DNA of 64,000 bases, taken from Zea mays (taxonomy: Eukaryota > Streptophyta > Magnoliopsida > Poales > Poaceae). The notes under the pieces were generated by a model, which saw nothing but the letters and a program-made list of their open reading frames with translations, was not told where the DNA came from and ran no database searches. The stretch lies in the NCBI RefSeq assembly GCF_902167145.1, contig NC_050098.1, positions 11,118,501-11,182,500 on the forward strand, written 5' to 3'. Below, piece by piece: positions 1-10,571 of the stretch. How positions within the stretch are numbered: position 1 is the first letter of the stretch; each line of letters starts with the position of its first letter. The position numbers were made by a program, and so were the translations under genes.

Positions 1-1124
1 GGCAGCATCGGGTCTCCGCCTAAGCGGGGAGCAAGAGTGTATGTGAATAGATCCGGATCCCACCAGACCAGGTCTGGACACGTGTCGCACCGGACCCCCG
101 CCTGGGCCCTGATTAAGGCCCGGGTGTGTTCTGTCCTGGAACCTTGGGACCCTACTATGGGCGGCCCGGACCCCATATGGAGGGGTCCGGATCCCATTCT
201 AGGGGTCCGGTCCGTACTCGTGGGGGTCCTGGACCAATCTTGGTGGTCCGGACTGTATATCCAGGGGTCGGGCACTTTCCCATGGGGGTCCGGACTCACT
301 GTTGAGGCCTCAGACTATATCACTCTCTCTGGACATGTGGCGGCCCCGGACCCGCCCATGTGGTGGGGTCAGGCGCTGTAGCTGGCCCAGAGTAGTCGCC
401 CGAGGCTGGGGCGAGTTATGGCCTCGTACCACATACATCACTTTTACCACGCGACTAAAGATAGTCGTGCGGGTACTGCGTCTTTATATAGTAGTAAGGG
501 GTACCCTAGTTTCAGGGTACCGATAGTGGCCCCCGGGCCCGCCTCAGGGGAGGATGCGAGCCTGCAGGTGGGGCCAAAGCTTGCACCTTGCCTCAACATG
601 GCCTGATTGGTGATTGGCACGCTGTTTTAGCACGTCTACTGATGTGCCCGCTGTCAATCCACCTTCAGTCAAGTCAACTGCCATATCTGTCCTCGCAGCT
701 GACTGACCCATGGCCCCCACGCCTGGTGGTTTCGTGGGGCCACGCGTCGGGCGCCTCGTTGCTGCTACATTGGTTTTAAAGGTAACCCTTTGTCTTCTAC
801 AGCGGCCCCAAGGCAAGGTGACGCGCTATCGCGTGCGGCGGTTCACTCTTTCCGCACCTGAAATCCAGCGCACAACCTGTATGACTTGTGGACCCGGGCC
901 CCCGTGTCAGAGACTGGGCTGCTTGGGTCTTAGGTGCCCATTGGGCGGGATTTCCTGCGGCGATTCAGGGGCGCGCGGAAGGGTTTCCCTGAACAAGAAC
1001 TCATGTTTCCTTGAAAAAGGATTCACCCCACGTGCAGCAGTTACCTTTTCGCATTCTCTCCCAATTGCTTGCACCCCTTTGCCTTCGTGCTCCTCTGTTC
1101 CACGCCCGCGCCGCCGCCCATGCC
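1..1124. other. Non-coding part of element A (3' internal region and possibly 3' LTR)
   Basis: GC-rich DNA with no supported coding region, upstream of the antisense accessory ORF. On the minus strand a TATATAAAG box is present (complement of 482-490), which could be the promoter of a left-hand (3') LTR of A. No TG..CA ends or target duplication could be set, so an LTR call is tentative. Confidence 0.4.
162..345. repeat. Degenerate short repeats around GGGGTCCGGA
   Basis: Several copies of a GGGGTCCGGAC-like core occur at roughly 25-35 bp spacing between about 162 and 345, with variable spacers. They look like a decayed minisatellite in the LTR or internal non-coding part of element A. Confidence 0.45.
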
Positions 1125-1491
1125 ATGGCTTCGCTTGGTCATCCTGACCGCTTTCAGTCTGAGGAGGCGCTCAACCTGGTGCGCGGCCTACTTGGGTGGA
1201 GCGTGCCGGGGCTCGCCGGAAGAATCCGTGCCGACACTGTCCCCCTTGGCGATCTCGCCACCGAGGAGTTCGTGTTGTTCACCTCCTACATCTCCTGTGG
1301 GTTGGCACTGCCGATCTCGCCCTTCTTTCTGCTGCTACTGGAGGAGTTCGGGCTTTAGCTTCAACACCTCATGCCCCACTCCGTCCTCCAGGCAGCCATC
1401 TTCATCCACCTCTGTGAGATGTTCATAGGTGTGGCCCCCTGTACTTCCCTCTTTCGCTACTTCTTCGCACTGGTCAAGTCCGGGAAGACTA

Positions 1492-1532
1492 GGGACCACA
1501 TCGGTGCCTACTGGGACCACATCGGTGCCTAC
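1492..1532 (+). repeat. 21-bp tandem duplication in the accessory ORF of A
   Basis: The block beginning GGGACCACATCGGTGCCTAC occurs twice head to tail (1492-1512 and 1513-1532). It probably arose by replication slippage after the ORF lost function, because the flanking sequence is single copy. Confidence 0.85.
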
Positions 1533-2516
1533 GAGGCTAGATCCAGCCGTTGTCTACATCCCCACCTTTGGCGGTGCGAGGTGGGAAAACCGGCACAGCG
1601 ACTGGGTGATTGCCAGCGCTGAGGCCAACGACCGCCTCGTCCTGCCGAGTGATGGGCCAGCGCTCGACTGCAAGCAGTGGAGGACCAAGCCATCCCTCTC
1701 GCCAAAGTTCCTGCCCGTATTGGATAGGATCAAGGGCTTGGCTACGGGCAGCCTGACATCGATGCACATGGTCGGCGATCTCCTGAAGCGTCGGATCGCG
1801 CCCCTACAGAGGAGACTGCGCCTGTGTTGCTGGTTCACTGGCCCAAACGACATCGACAGGATCTAGCATGAGCCGGGCACCGATCTGTACTGGGATGAGC
1901 TGGCAATCCTAGTGGGAGGATTACTGGGGAAACTTTTGTCCCTTAGTCCCTGATACTCCCCCAAAACATCCCTGCGCTCTGTGACGACCCAGGCCTGAGG
2001 ACGGCGATCTTGGCCACGCTGCCGACCCTTGACTACAGCGGCATGGCGGTTCGCCAGACCGGAGGCCGGGACTCCCACCGCGGGATCCGGATCTCCGATG
2101 CACCAGTTGGAGCTCCTTAGCCCGCCGGTGTGGCTTGCAGCGCCAATCCCGCTGTGGCCCCCAGCCCCTTGGACAAGGGCAAAGGAGCTACAAGCGGTGC
2201 CTCCGCACCAGGTAGCTCCGGGGGTCGGAGAAGGAGAGGCGATGTAGACTGCGTCGCGCTGACGGGTCGTTCATTTTGGAGCCCCCCAGAAGCGCCAGAG
2301 GACTGCAGGTGGGGCCGAGGAGGCCAGCTTCGAGGCCAACGACACGCAGAGGCGCGTCAGTCCTCCGGTCCCACCACAACCACCACCATCTGGGGGTGAT
2401 CACCCCCAGGGACACCAGCAGCAGCAACACCAATAGCAGCAGCAGCCGCAACAGCAACAGCAGGAGGAGCGGCGATCGCCTCGCTTCTAGGGTCACTAGA
2501 AGGTCCAGGGCCCCAA

Positions 2517-2588
2517 GTAAGTGTAGTCCCTTTTTCTTTGAGCCTAATCATCATGCCGACAAGTCTTAACCCATCGTCTATTTGCCAG
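2517..2588 (+). other. Candidate GT-AG intron in the accessory ORF of A
   Basis: Donor CCAA|GTAAGTG at 2517 and acceptor TTTGCCAG ending at 2588 bound a 72-bp, T-rich segment. Joining the flanks keeps a Pro/Ala/Ser-rich reading frame (..RAP + SSPSAPK-like). It mirrors the introns seen in the same ORF of element B. Confidence 0.55.
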
Positions 2589-2880
2589 GGCTTCTTCCCC
2601 CTCTGCTCCCAAGGTCACGCCTCCTCCGCCAGATACCAGGCCCACCGACGGGTCTGGCTCTCAGTAGCAAGAATCTGCTGAGGGTGGTGCCGGCGGTCTG
2701 CCCCCGGCTGCTGTCAAGACAGCGCCAGCGGCTTCCCATGTCCTAGCCGGGGATCCGGCGACAGCGGCACCAGCGTCGAGTGGCGTCGCAGCGGCGGAGG
2801 AGGTCCTAGCCGTGGGGGTGACGCAGGAGGCGCGTCCAGCTCCAACCCCCCACCTGCTCCAGAGGAGATGGAGGTGGTGT

Positions 2881-4131
2881 TGAGAGCACCTAGAGGGGGG
2901 TGAATAGGTGATCCTGTAAAACTCAATACTTAACACCACAAACTTGATTAAGAGTTAGAACAATGAAATCAATTGAATAGAGAGGAGAGCTCTTGTGAAG
3001 CGCAATAGACACACTAAGGACAAGCACAAGAGACACGATGATTTATCCCGTGGTTCGGCCAAGTACAAAACTTGCCTACTCCACGTTGTGGCGTCCCAAC
3101 GAACGAGAGTTGCACTCAACTCCTCTAAAGTGATCCAATGATCAACTTGAATACCACGGTGTTCTTCTTTACTTTGCTCTTTTCCCGTTTGCGAGGAATC
3201 TCCACAACTTGGAGTCTCTCACCCTTACAATAAGAATCAATATGAACCACAAGAGTAAGGGAGGGAAGCAACACACTCAAATCCACAGCAAATACGCACA
3301 CACACACAAGAGCAAGACTTGAGCTCAAGACAATATCTCGAGGTTCACACTAGAACGGAGCTCAAATCACTAAGAATGTCGAACAAGTGCGCAAGAATGA
3401 AGTGTGAGTGATCAACAATGCTCAAAGGTTGCTTGGTTTTCTCCTCCATGCGCCTAGGAGTCCCTTTTATAGCCCCAAGGCAGCTAGGAGCCGTTGAGAG
3501 CATTTCAAGAAGGCAATTCTTGCCTTCTGTCGCCTGGCGCACCGGACAGTCCGGTGCACCACCGGACACTGTCCGGTGCGGATCTCCTTCCTTATTTGGC
3601 GAAGCCGACCATTGGCACTTGGGAGCCGTTGGCGCACCGGACACTATCCGGTGCACACCGGACAGTCCGGTGCCACTTCTGATCGTTGGCTCTTGCCACG
3701 CGTCACGCGCGGATTCCACGGTCGACCGTTGGCCCGGCCGACTGTTGGCTCACCGGACAGTCCGGTGCACCACCGGATAGTCCGGTGATTTATAGCCGTA
3801 CGCCGTTAATTACTTCCCGAGAGCAGCCAGTTGGCAGACTCCGGCCTGGCGGACCGGACACTGTCCGGTGCACCACCGGACAGTCCGGTGCACGCAGACC
3901 GAGCTATCTTAGGCTTATCAAAGTCATCTCTTTTCCAACTTGATTTTTCCTGTTTCCAGCACTTAGATACAATACATTAGTTCTTAAAACAATGTACCAA
4001 GTCTAGAAACATACCTTTAGACTTGATTTGCACTTTGTCCATCACTTTGCATAGATTACCATAAGTCCACTTGTGTTGGCACTCAATCACCAAAATACTT
4101 AGAAATGGCCCAAGGGCACATTTCCCTTTCA
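2881..4131 (-). repeat. 3' LTR of Sirevirus 1
   Basis: 1,251 bp. In element orientation it begins TGAAAGGGAAATGTGCCC (complement of 4131) and ends ..GGTGCTCTCA (complement of 2881). It is about 22 bp longer than the right LTR, chiefly because one palindrome unit near 3540 is missing on the right. Confidence 0.95.
3540..3895. promoter_or_regulatory. Cluster of CACCGGAC..GTCCGGTG palindromes in the LTR
   Basis: At least eight near-perfect palindromes with arms CACCGGAC and GTCCGGTG occur between 3540 and 3895 (for example 3540-3556 and 3559-3577), often paired head to tail. Such palindromes are a described conserved feature of Sirevirus LTRs and are presumed cis-regulatory. The same cluster is at 11228-11565 in the right LTR. 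Confidence 0.85.
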
Positions 4132-4916
4132 ATCTCCCCCTTTTTGGTGATTTATGCCAACACAATAAAAAGCAACTAAAGGAAGTGCAACATCAATACA
4201 AATGAGAACTCAAAATTGTTTTGATTCAAATTTGGCATCTATGGATCATTCTTTGCCACCACTTGGTTTGTTTTTGCAAATAAAACTCAATTTCCTATCT
4301 CTAAGTCAAACACACTTGTTGAAACATAAAGAGAGATATTTCAAGAGAAATTGATCAAAGATTCAAAAACTCCCCCTATTTCCCATAATCAAGCCTTCTC
4401 CCCACAAGAGACCAACTTTTGACAAAAGAGACAATTAAAATTTTTAACAAACAAAAACTCTAACTCTATTTTTTCAAAATCCTCAGGTGGTAGCTGATCC
4501 ATTTCTTGCTTTGGCCTTATTTTCTCCCGCTTTGGCATCAAGCACCAAAACGGGATCAATGTTGGCCCTTTAACCCCATTGCCTCACCAAAATCTTCAAC
4601 TAAGAGTAAAAAGGCAATACGAGTATAGAGATGAACTTGGAGTGAGTTACTCTCTCATCGGAGTGCAGTGGAAGTCTTGCATGGTCCAAGTTCACATTTT
4701 CCCTTTCAAACCTCCTTTGAGACTAAATTAAGCAAACTCAAGCACACAGTTAGTCTCAAAGGGTGAAGTTGTAGCACATCTCCCCCTAAATATGTGCATC
4801 ACTTGCAAATGGACTTGTGAGGTCCGGGGAGTGCGTGTACAACTTGAGCACCATAAATAAACAACAACATGCATTAAGGAACATGATCAAGGCATAAAAC
4901 ACATGTATGCTATAAA
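4132..4916 (-). other. Sirevirus 1 region between pol and 3' LTR with repeated polypurine tracts
   Basis: No coding sequence. Read on minus there are three AnGGGGGAGA-type polypurine tracts: complement of 4132-4145 (directly next to the 3' LTR, the likely plus-strand primer), 4370-4381 and 4778-4790. Upstream extra tracts are a reported Sirevirus trait. Confidence 0.8.
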
Positions 4917-7900
4917 TCAATCCAGGTTCCACGAATCTAAGACATTTAGCTCACTACGCAGCCTGCAAAAGGTCTTCTCATCTAGAGGCTTGGTAAAGAT
5001 ATTGGCTAGCTGGTTCTCGGTGCTGACATGAAACACTTCGATATCCCCCTTTTGCTGGTGGTCTCTCAAAAAGTGATGCCGGATGTCAATGTGCTTTGTG
5101 CGGCTGTGTTCAACAGGATTATCCGCTATGCGGATAGCACTCTCATTGTCACATAGGAGTGGGACTTTGCTCAGATTGTAGCCGAAGTCCCTGAGGGTTT
5201 GCCTCATCCAAAGTAGTTGCGTGCAACACTGTCCTGCGGCAACATACTCGGCCTCAGCGGTGGATAGGGCAACGGAGGTTTGTTTCTTAGAACTCCACGA
5301 CATCAGGGACCTTCCTAAGAATTGGCACGTCCCCGATGTGCTCTTCCTATCGACCTTACATCCAGCATAATTGGAATCTGAATATCCAATCAAGTCAAAG
5401 GTAGACCCCTTTGGATACCAGGTCTCGAAGCAAGGCTTAGCGACTAAATATCTAAGAATTCGCTTCACGGCCACTAAGTGACACTCCCTTGGATCGGATT
5501 GAAATCTAGCACACATGCATACACTGATCATGATATCCGGTCTACTAGCACATAAATAAAGTAAAGACCCTATCATAGACCGTTATGCCTTTTGATCAAC
5601 GGACTTACCTCCTTTGTTGAGGTCGGTGTGTCCGTCGGTTCCCATTGGAGTCTTTGCGGGCTTGGCGTCCTTCATCCCGAACCGCTTGATCAAGTCTTGC
5701 GTGTACTTCGTTTGGGAGATGAAGGTGCCATCCTTGAGTTGCTTCACTTGGAACCCAAGGAAATAGCTTAACTCTCCCATCATCGACATCTCAAACTTTT
5801 GAGTCATCACCCTGCTAAACTCTTCACAGGACTTTTGGTTAGTAGAACCAAATATTATTTCATCGACATAAATTTGGCACACAAAAAGATCACCATCACA
5901 AGTCTTAGTAAAAAGAGTTGGATCGGCTTTCCCAACCTTAAAAGTATTAGCAATTAAAAAGTCTCTAAGGCATTCATACCATGCTCTTGGGGCTTGCTTA
6001 AGTCCATAGAGCGCCTTAGAGAGCTTACACATGTGGTCGGGGTACCGTTCATCCTCGAAGCCAGGGGGTTGCTCCACGTACACCTCCTCCTTGATTGGCC
6101 CGTTGAGGAAAGCGCTCTTCACATCCATTTGGAACAACCTGAAAGAATGGTGAGTAGCATAGGCTAACAATATGCGAATTGACTCTAGCCTAGCTACAGG
6201 AGCAAAAGTCTCCTCAAAGTCCAAACCTGCGACTTGGGCATAACCTTTTGCCACAAGTCTAGCCTTGTTCCTTGTTACCACCCCGTGCTCGTCTTGTTTG
6301 TTGTGGAACACCCACTTGGTTCCCACAACATTTTGCTTGGGACGAGGCACCAGTGTCCAAACTTCATTTCTTTTGAAGTTGTTGAGCTCCTCTTGCATGG
6401 CCAACACCCAGTCCGGATCTAGCAAGGCTTCTTCTACCCTGAAAGGCTCAATAGAAGAGACAAAAGAGTAATGCCCACAAAAATTAACTAATCTAGAACG
6501 AGTAGTTACTCCCTTGCTAATGTCACCCAAAATCTGGTCGACGGGATGATTCCTTTGAATCGTCGCTCGAACTTGGGTTGGAGGTGCCGGTTGCTCTTCT
6601 TCCTCCATTACATGATCATCTTGTGCTCCCCCTTGATCACACGCCTCCTCTTGATGAACCTGTTCATCGTCTTGAGTTGGGGGATGCACCATTGTTGAGG
6701 AAGAAGGTTGATCTTGCTCATTTTGTTCCTGTGGCCGCACATCTCCAATCGCCATGGTGCGTATTGCGGCCGTTGGAACGTCTTCTTCATCTACATCATC
6801 AAGATTACAAACTTGCTCTCTTGGAGAGCCATTAGTCTCATCAAATACAACGTCGCTAGAGACTTCAACCAAACCCGATGATTTGTTGAAGACCCTATAC
6901 GCCTTTGTATTTGACTCATAGCCTAACAAAAACCCTTCTACAGCTTTGGGAGCAAACTTAGAATTTCTACCTTTCTTCACTAGAATATAACATTTGCTCC
7001 CAAATACACGAAAGTAAGACACATTGGGTTTGTTACCGGTTAGAAGCTCATATGAAGTCTTCTTGAGGAGGCGATGAAGATAGACCCGGTTTATGGCGTG
7101 GCAAGCCGTGCTCACGGCTTCCGTCCAAAAACGTTCGGGCGTCTTGAATTCACCAAGCATCGTCCTCGCTATGTCTAGTAGCATCCTGTTCTTCCTCTCC
7201 ACCACGCCATTTTGCTGTGGTGTGTAGGGAGCGGAGAACTCGTGCTTGATCCCTTCCTCCTCAAGATACTCCTCCACTTGAAGGTTCTTGAACTCGGACC
7301 CATTGTCGCTTCTTATCTTCTTCACTTTGAGCTCAAACTCGTTTTGGGCTCTCCTTAGGAAGCGCTTGAGGGTCCCTTGGGTTTCAGATTTATCCTGCAA
7401 AAAGAATACCCAAGTGAAGCGGGAAAAATCATCAACTATAACAAGACCATACTTACTTCCTCCTATGCTTAGATAGGCGACGGGTCCGAAGAGGTCCATA
7501 TGAAGTAACTCCAGGGGTCTTGATGTTGTCATCACATTTTTGGCATGATGAGAGCTTCCCACCTGTTTACCTGCTTGACAAGCTGCACAAGGTCTATCTT
7601 ATTCGAAAGTTACATTAGTTAGACCTATCACGTGTTCTCCCTTTAGAAGCTTGTGAAGGTTCTTCATCCCCACATGTGCTAAACGGCGATGCCACAGCCA
7701 GCCCATGCTAGTCTTAGCAATTAAGCATGCATCTAGACCGGCCTCCTCTTTTGCAAAATCAACTAAATAAAGTTTTCCGTCTAGTACAACCTTAAAAGCT
7801 AATGAACCATCACTTCTTCTAAAGACAGACACATCTATATTTGTGAATAAACAGTTATATCCCATATTACAAAGTTGACTCACAGACAACAAGTTATATC

Positions 7901-8123
7901 CAAGCGACTCAACTAAGAACACATTAGAAATAGAGTGCTCGGATGAAATAGCAATTTTTCCTAACCCTTTCACCTTGCCTTGGTTCCCATCACCGAATAT
8001 GATTGAATCTTGAGGATCCTTGTTCTTGACGTAGGAAGAGAACATCCTCTTTTCCCCCGTCATGTGGTTTGTGCATCCACTGTCGATAATCCAGCTTGAG
8101 CCCCCGGATGCATAAACCTGCAA
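4917..8123 (-). pseudogene. pol: Sirevirus 1 pol: protease, integrase, reverse transcriptase, RNase H
   Basis: Read on minus in the +1 frame relative to gag. Domains in order: aspartic protease (IIDSGCTNHMTG, about 8100-8062), GAG-pre-integrase (WHRRLAHVGMKNL, about 7700), integrase with DDE residues in [14 protein letters not shown] and VVERKNR (7530-7200), RT (about 6330-5640) and RNase H (SDSNYAGCKVDRKSTSG through SRTKHIDIRHHF, 5390-5050). Damage: TAA at 7599-7601 (AAA in the other Sirevirus of this window) and TAA at 5583-5585. The RT motif reads YVDE instead of YVDD (codon 5859-5861). The frame is otherwise continuous. The first codon shown is TTG, so pol probably depends on frameshifting from gag rather than on its own start. 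Confidence 0.9.
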
Positions 8124-8130
8124 GGCAAAT

Positions 8131-10521
8131 TTAGGCTTGGGTCTTAGGTACCCAACTCTTGTTGGGTCCTACAAGGTTAGTACAAATAGCCTTAGGGACC
8201 CAAATGCAAGTTTTATCTCCCTTACATTTTGCCCCTAATTTTCTAGCAACTATCTTCCTATCCTTTCTACAAATAGCAAAGGAAGCATTTAAAGCATAAT
8301 AAATTGTAGAAGGTTCATTCATTACTTTCCTAGGAATATGAACAATATTTCTTCTAGGCATAGCATTTTTCCTAGCCAAATTTCTATCATGCATAAAAGA
8401 ACTAGGAGCAAACATTGCATTTGAATCATAAGCATGTGAAACAACATCATTGCAACTCCTATCATGATGAACATTCCTAGAATATCTCCTATCATAGTAT
8501 AAGAAAGCATGGTTCTTTTGCACACTATTTGCCATATGGGCCTTCCCTTTCTCCTTGGCGGAGATGGAAGCCTTATGGCTTTTTAAGTTCTTGACTTCCC
8601 TCTTGAAGCCAAGACCATCCTTAATTGAGGGGTGTCTACCAATCGTGTAGGCATCCCTTGCAAATTTTATTTTGTCACATTCACTCTTGCTAGTCTTAAG
8701 TTGGGCATTAAGACTAGCCACTTCATCATTCAAATTAGAAATTGAAACTAGATGTTCACTACAAGCATCAACATTAAAAGCTTTACACCTATTGCAAATT
8801 GCAACATGTTCTACACAAGATGTTGATTTATTGGCTATTTCTAACTTAGCAACCAAATCATCATTTATGCTCTTTAAGCTAGAAATAGAGTCATGACATG
8901 TAGACAATTCACAAGAAAGCATCTCATTCCTTTTAATTTCTAACGCAAGGGATTTTTGTGCCTCTACAAACTTATCATGCTCATCATATAAGAGATCCTC
9001 TTGCTTTTCTAACAATCTATTTTTATCATTCAAAGCATCAATCAATTCATTTATTTTATCAATCTTAGTTCTATCTAGGCCCTTGAATAAACTAGCATAG
9101 TCTATTTCATCATCATCACTAGACTCATCCTCACTAGAAGAAGCATAAGTGGATTTTCGAGAGTTTACCTTCTTCTCCTTTGCCATGAGGCAGGTGTGAT
9201 GCTCATTGGGGAAGAGGGACGCTTTGTTGAAGGCAGTGGCGGCGAGTCCTTCGTTGTCGGAGTCGGACGACGAACAATCCAAGTCCCACTCCTTTCCAAG
9301 GTGTGCCTCGCCCTTAGCCTTCCTATAAGCCTTCTTCTTTTCCCTCTTGTTCCCTTGTTCCTGGTCACTATCATTGTCGGGACAATTAGCGATAAAATGA
9401 CCAATCTTACCACATTTGAAGCATGAGCGCTTCCCCTTTGTCTTGGTCTTGTTGGGATGCTCCTTGCGACCCCTTAGCGTCGTCTTGAAGCGCTTGATGA
9501 TGAGGGCCATTTCTTCATCATTAAGCCCGGCCGCCTCAATTTGTGCCACCTTGCTAGGTAGCGCCTCCTTGCTTCTCGTTGCTTTGAGAGCAATGGTTTG
9601 AGGCTCTTGGATTGGGCCATTCAACGCATCGTCAACGTATCTTGCCTCCTTGATCATCATCCGCCCGCTTACGAACTTTCCATGGATCTCCTCGGGTGTC
9701 ATCTTGGTGTACCTGGGATTCTCACGAATATTGTTCACAAGATGTGGATCAAGGACAGTAAATGACCTTAGCATTAGGCGGACGACGTCGTGGTCTGTCC
9801 ATCGCGTGCTTCCATAGCTCCTTATTTTGTTGACGAGGGTCTTGAGCCGGTTGTACGTTTGGGTTGGCTCCTCGCCCCTGATCATTGCGAATCTCCCAAG
9901 TTCGCCCTCCACCAACTCCATTTTGGTGAGCATGGTGACGTCGTTCCCCTCATGTGAGATTTTGAGGGTGTCCCAAATCTTCTTGGCGTTATCCAAGCCG
10001 CTCACCTTATGGTATTCATCCCTGCACAATGAAGCTAGAAGAACAGCAGTAGCTTGTGCATTTTTGTGAATTTGCTCATTGATAAACATGGGACTATCAC
10101 TACTGTCAAATTGCATTCCACTCTCTACTATCTCCCATATGCTTGGATGGAGAGAGAACAAGTGACTACGCATTTTGTGACTCCAAAATCCGTAGTCCTC
10201 TCCATCAAAGTGAGGAGGTTTACCAAGTGGAATGGAGAGTAAATGAGCATTTGTATTTTGCGGAATACGAGAATAGTCAAAAGAAAAGTTTGAATTGACC
10301 GTTTTCTTTTTCTCGTAGTTGTCGTCATCCTTTTGGGAAGAAGAGGACTCGTCGCTGTCGTCGTAGTAGACTATCTCCTTGATGCGCCTTGTTTTCTTCT
10401 TCTTCCCGTCTTTTCTTTTGTGGCTTGAGCCCGAGTCAGTAGGCTTGTCATCTTTTGGATCATTGACGAAGGACTCCTTCTCCTTATCATTGACCACCAT
10501 CCCCTTGCCCCTAGGATCCAT
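8131..10521 (-). CDS. gag: Sirevirus 1 Gag, 796 codons
   Basis: Open from an ATG at 10521 to TAA at 8131. An acidic, Lys/Ser-rich N-terminus is followed by the Copia gag core (residues about 90-290). A zinc knuckle CFKCGKIGHFIANCP lies near residues 366-380. A long C-terminal extension is rich in Glu, Lys and Leu, with coiled-coil character at about 490-650. It packages element RNA into virus-like particles. The extended C-terminus is typical of Sireviruses, and a TQT triplet (PTQTYN, near residue 220) is present; LC8-type light-chain binding is known for some Sirevirus Gags but is not shown here. The stop is followed at once by pol in the +1 frame. Gag is intact although pol is dead, so this copy could still be mobilised in trans. 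Confidence 0.92.
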   Translation of the reverse strand: MDPRGKGMVVNDKEKESFVNDPKDDKPTDSGSSHKRKDGKKKKTRRIKEIVYYDDSDESSSSQKDDDNYEKKKTVNSNFSFDYSRIPQNTNAHLLSIPLGKPPHFDGEDYGFWSHKMRSHLFSLHPSIWEIVESGMQFDSSDSPMFINEQIHKNAQATAVLLASLCRDEYHKVSGLDNAKKIWDTLKISHEGNDVTMLTKMELVEGELGRFAMIRGEEPTQTYNRLKTLVNKIRSYGSTRWTDHDVVRLMLRSFTVLDPHLVNNIRENPRYTKMTPEEIHGKFVSGRMMIKEARYVDDALNGPIQEPQTIALKATRSKEALPSKVAQIEAAGLNDEEMALIIKRFKTTLRGRKEHPNKTKTKGKRSCFKCGKIGHFIANCPDNDSDQEQGNKREKKKAYRKAKGEAHLGKEWDLDCSSSDSDNEGLAATAFNKASLFPNEHHTCLMAKEKKVNSRKSTYASSSEDESSDDDEIDYASLFKGLDRTKIDKINELIDALNDKNRLLEKQEDLLYDEHDKFVEAQKSLALEIKRNEMLSCELSTCHDSISSLKSINDDLVAKLEIANKSTSCVEHVAICNRCKAFNVDACSEHLVSISNLNDEVASLNAQLKTSKSECDKIKFARDAYTIGRHPSIKDGLGFKREVKNLKSHKASISAKEKGKAHMANSVQKNHAFLYYDRRYSRNVHHDRSCNDVVSHAYDSNAMFAPSSFMHDRNLARKNAMPRRNIVHIPRKVMNEPSTIYYALNASFAICRKDRKIVARKLGAKCKGDKTCIWVPKAICTNLVGPNKSWVPKTQA

Positions 10522-10557
10522 CTCTTCGGGCGATTAGTCCCTTTCTTGAAGAGAACG

Positions 10558-10569
10558 GCTCCGATACCA
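10558..10569 (-). other. Primer binding site of Sirevirus 1
   Basis: The complement of 10558-10569 reads TGGTATCGGAGC, matching the 3' end of initiator-methionine tRNA with one deviation. It lies two bases inside the 5' LTR edge at 10572. Confidence 0.9.
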
Positions 10570-10571
10570 AT

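Larger units (their letters stand above)
1125..2880 (+). pseudogene. Antisense accessory ORF of element A, 5' part (putative gypsy-type transposon domain)
   Basis: ATG at 1125 opens a protein of the family annotated in plants as 'putative gypsy type transposon' (PF04195/Transposase_28-like). The signature stretch is FTSYISCGLALPISPFF followed by the LLLLEEFGL block. It lies on the strand opposite to A pol and downstream of it, as in Tat-lineage aORFs. Damage: an in-frame TAG at 1356 where relatives read Gln, a 21-bp tandem duplication at 1492-1532, later stops near 1864-1996, a TAG near 2668, and an indel in the C run near 2849. A candidate intron is at 2517-2588. The ORF continues after the Sirevirus at 11806. 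Function of the protein is unknown. Confidence 0.7.

Noticed and set aside
3540..3895. CRISPR-like array
   Set aside because: Irregular spacing, palindromic units with no unique spacers of constant length, and a eukaryotic retrotransposon context.
3494..3943. Short ORFs through the palindromic LTR segment
   Set aside because: Produced by repeats of CACCGGACAGTCCGGTG in phase. They occur in all Sirevirus LTRs here without shared start or stop.
4132..4916. Envelope-like ORF between pol and 3' LTR of Sirevirus 1
   Set aside because: Some Sireviruses carry one, but this region is only 785 bp and has no extended frame on minus.
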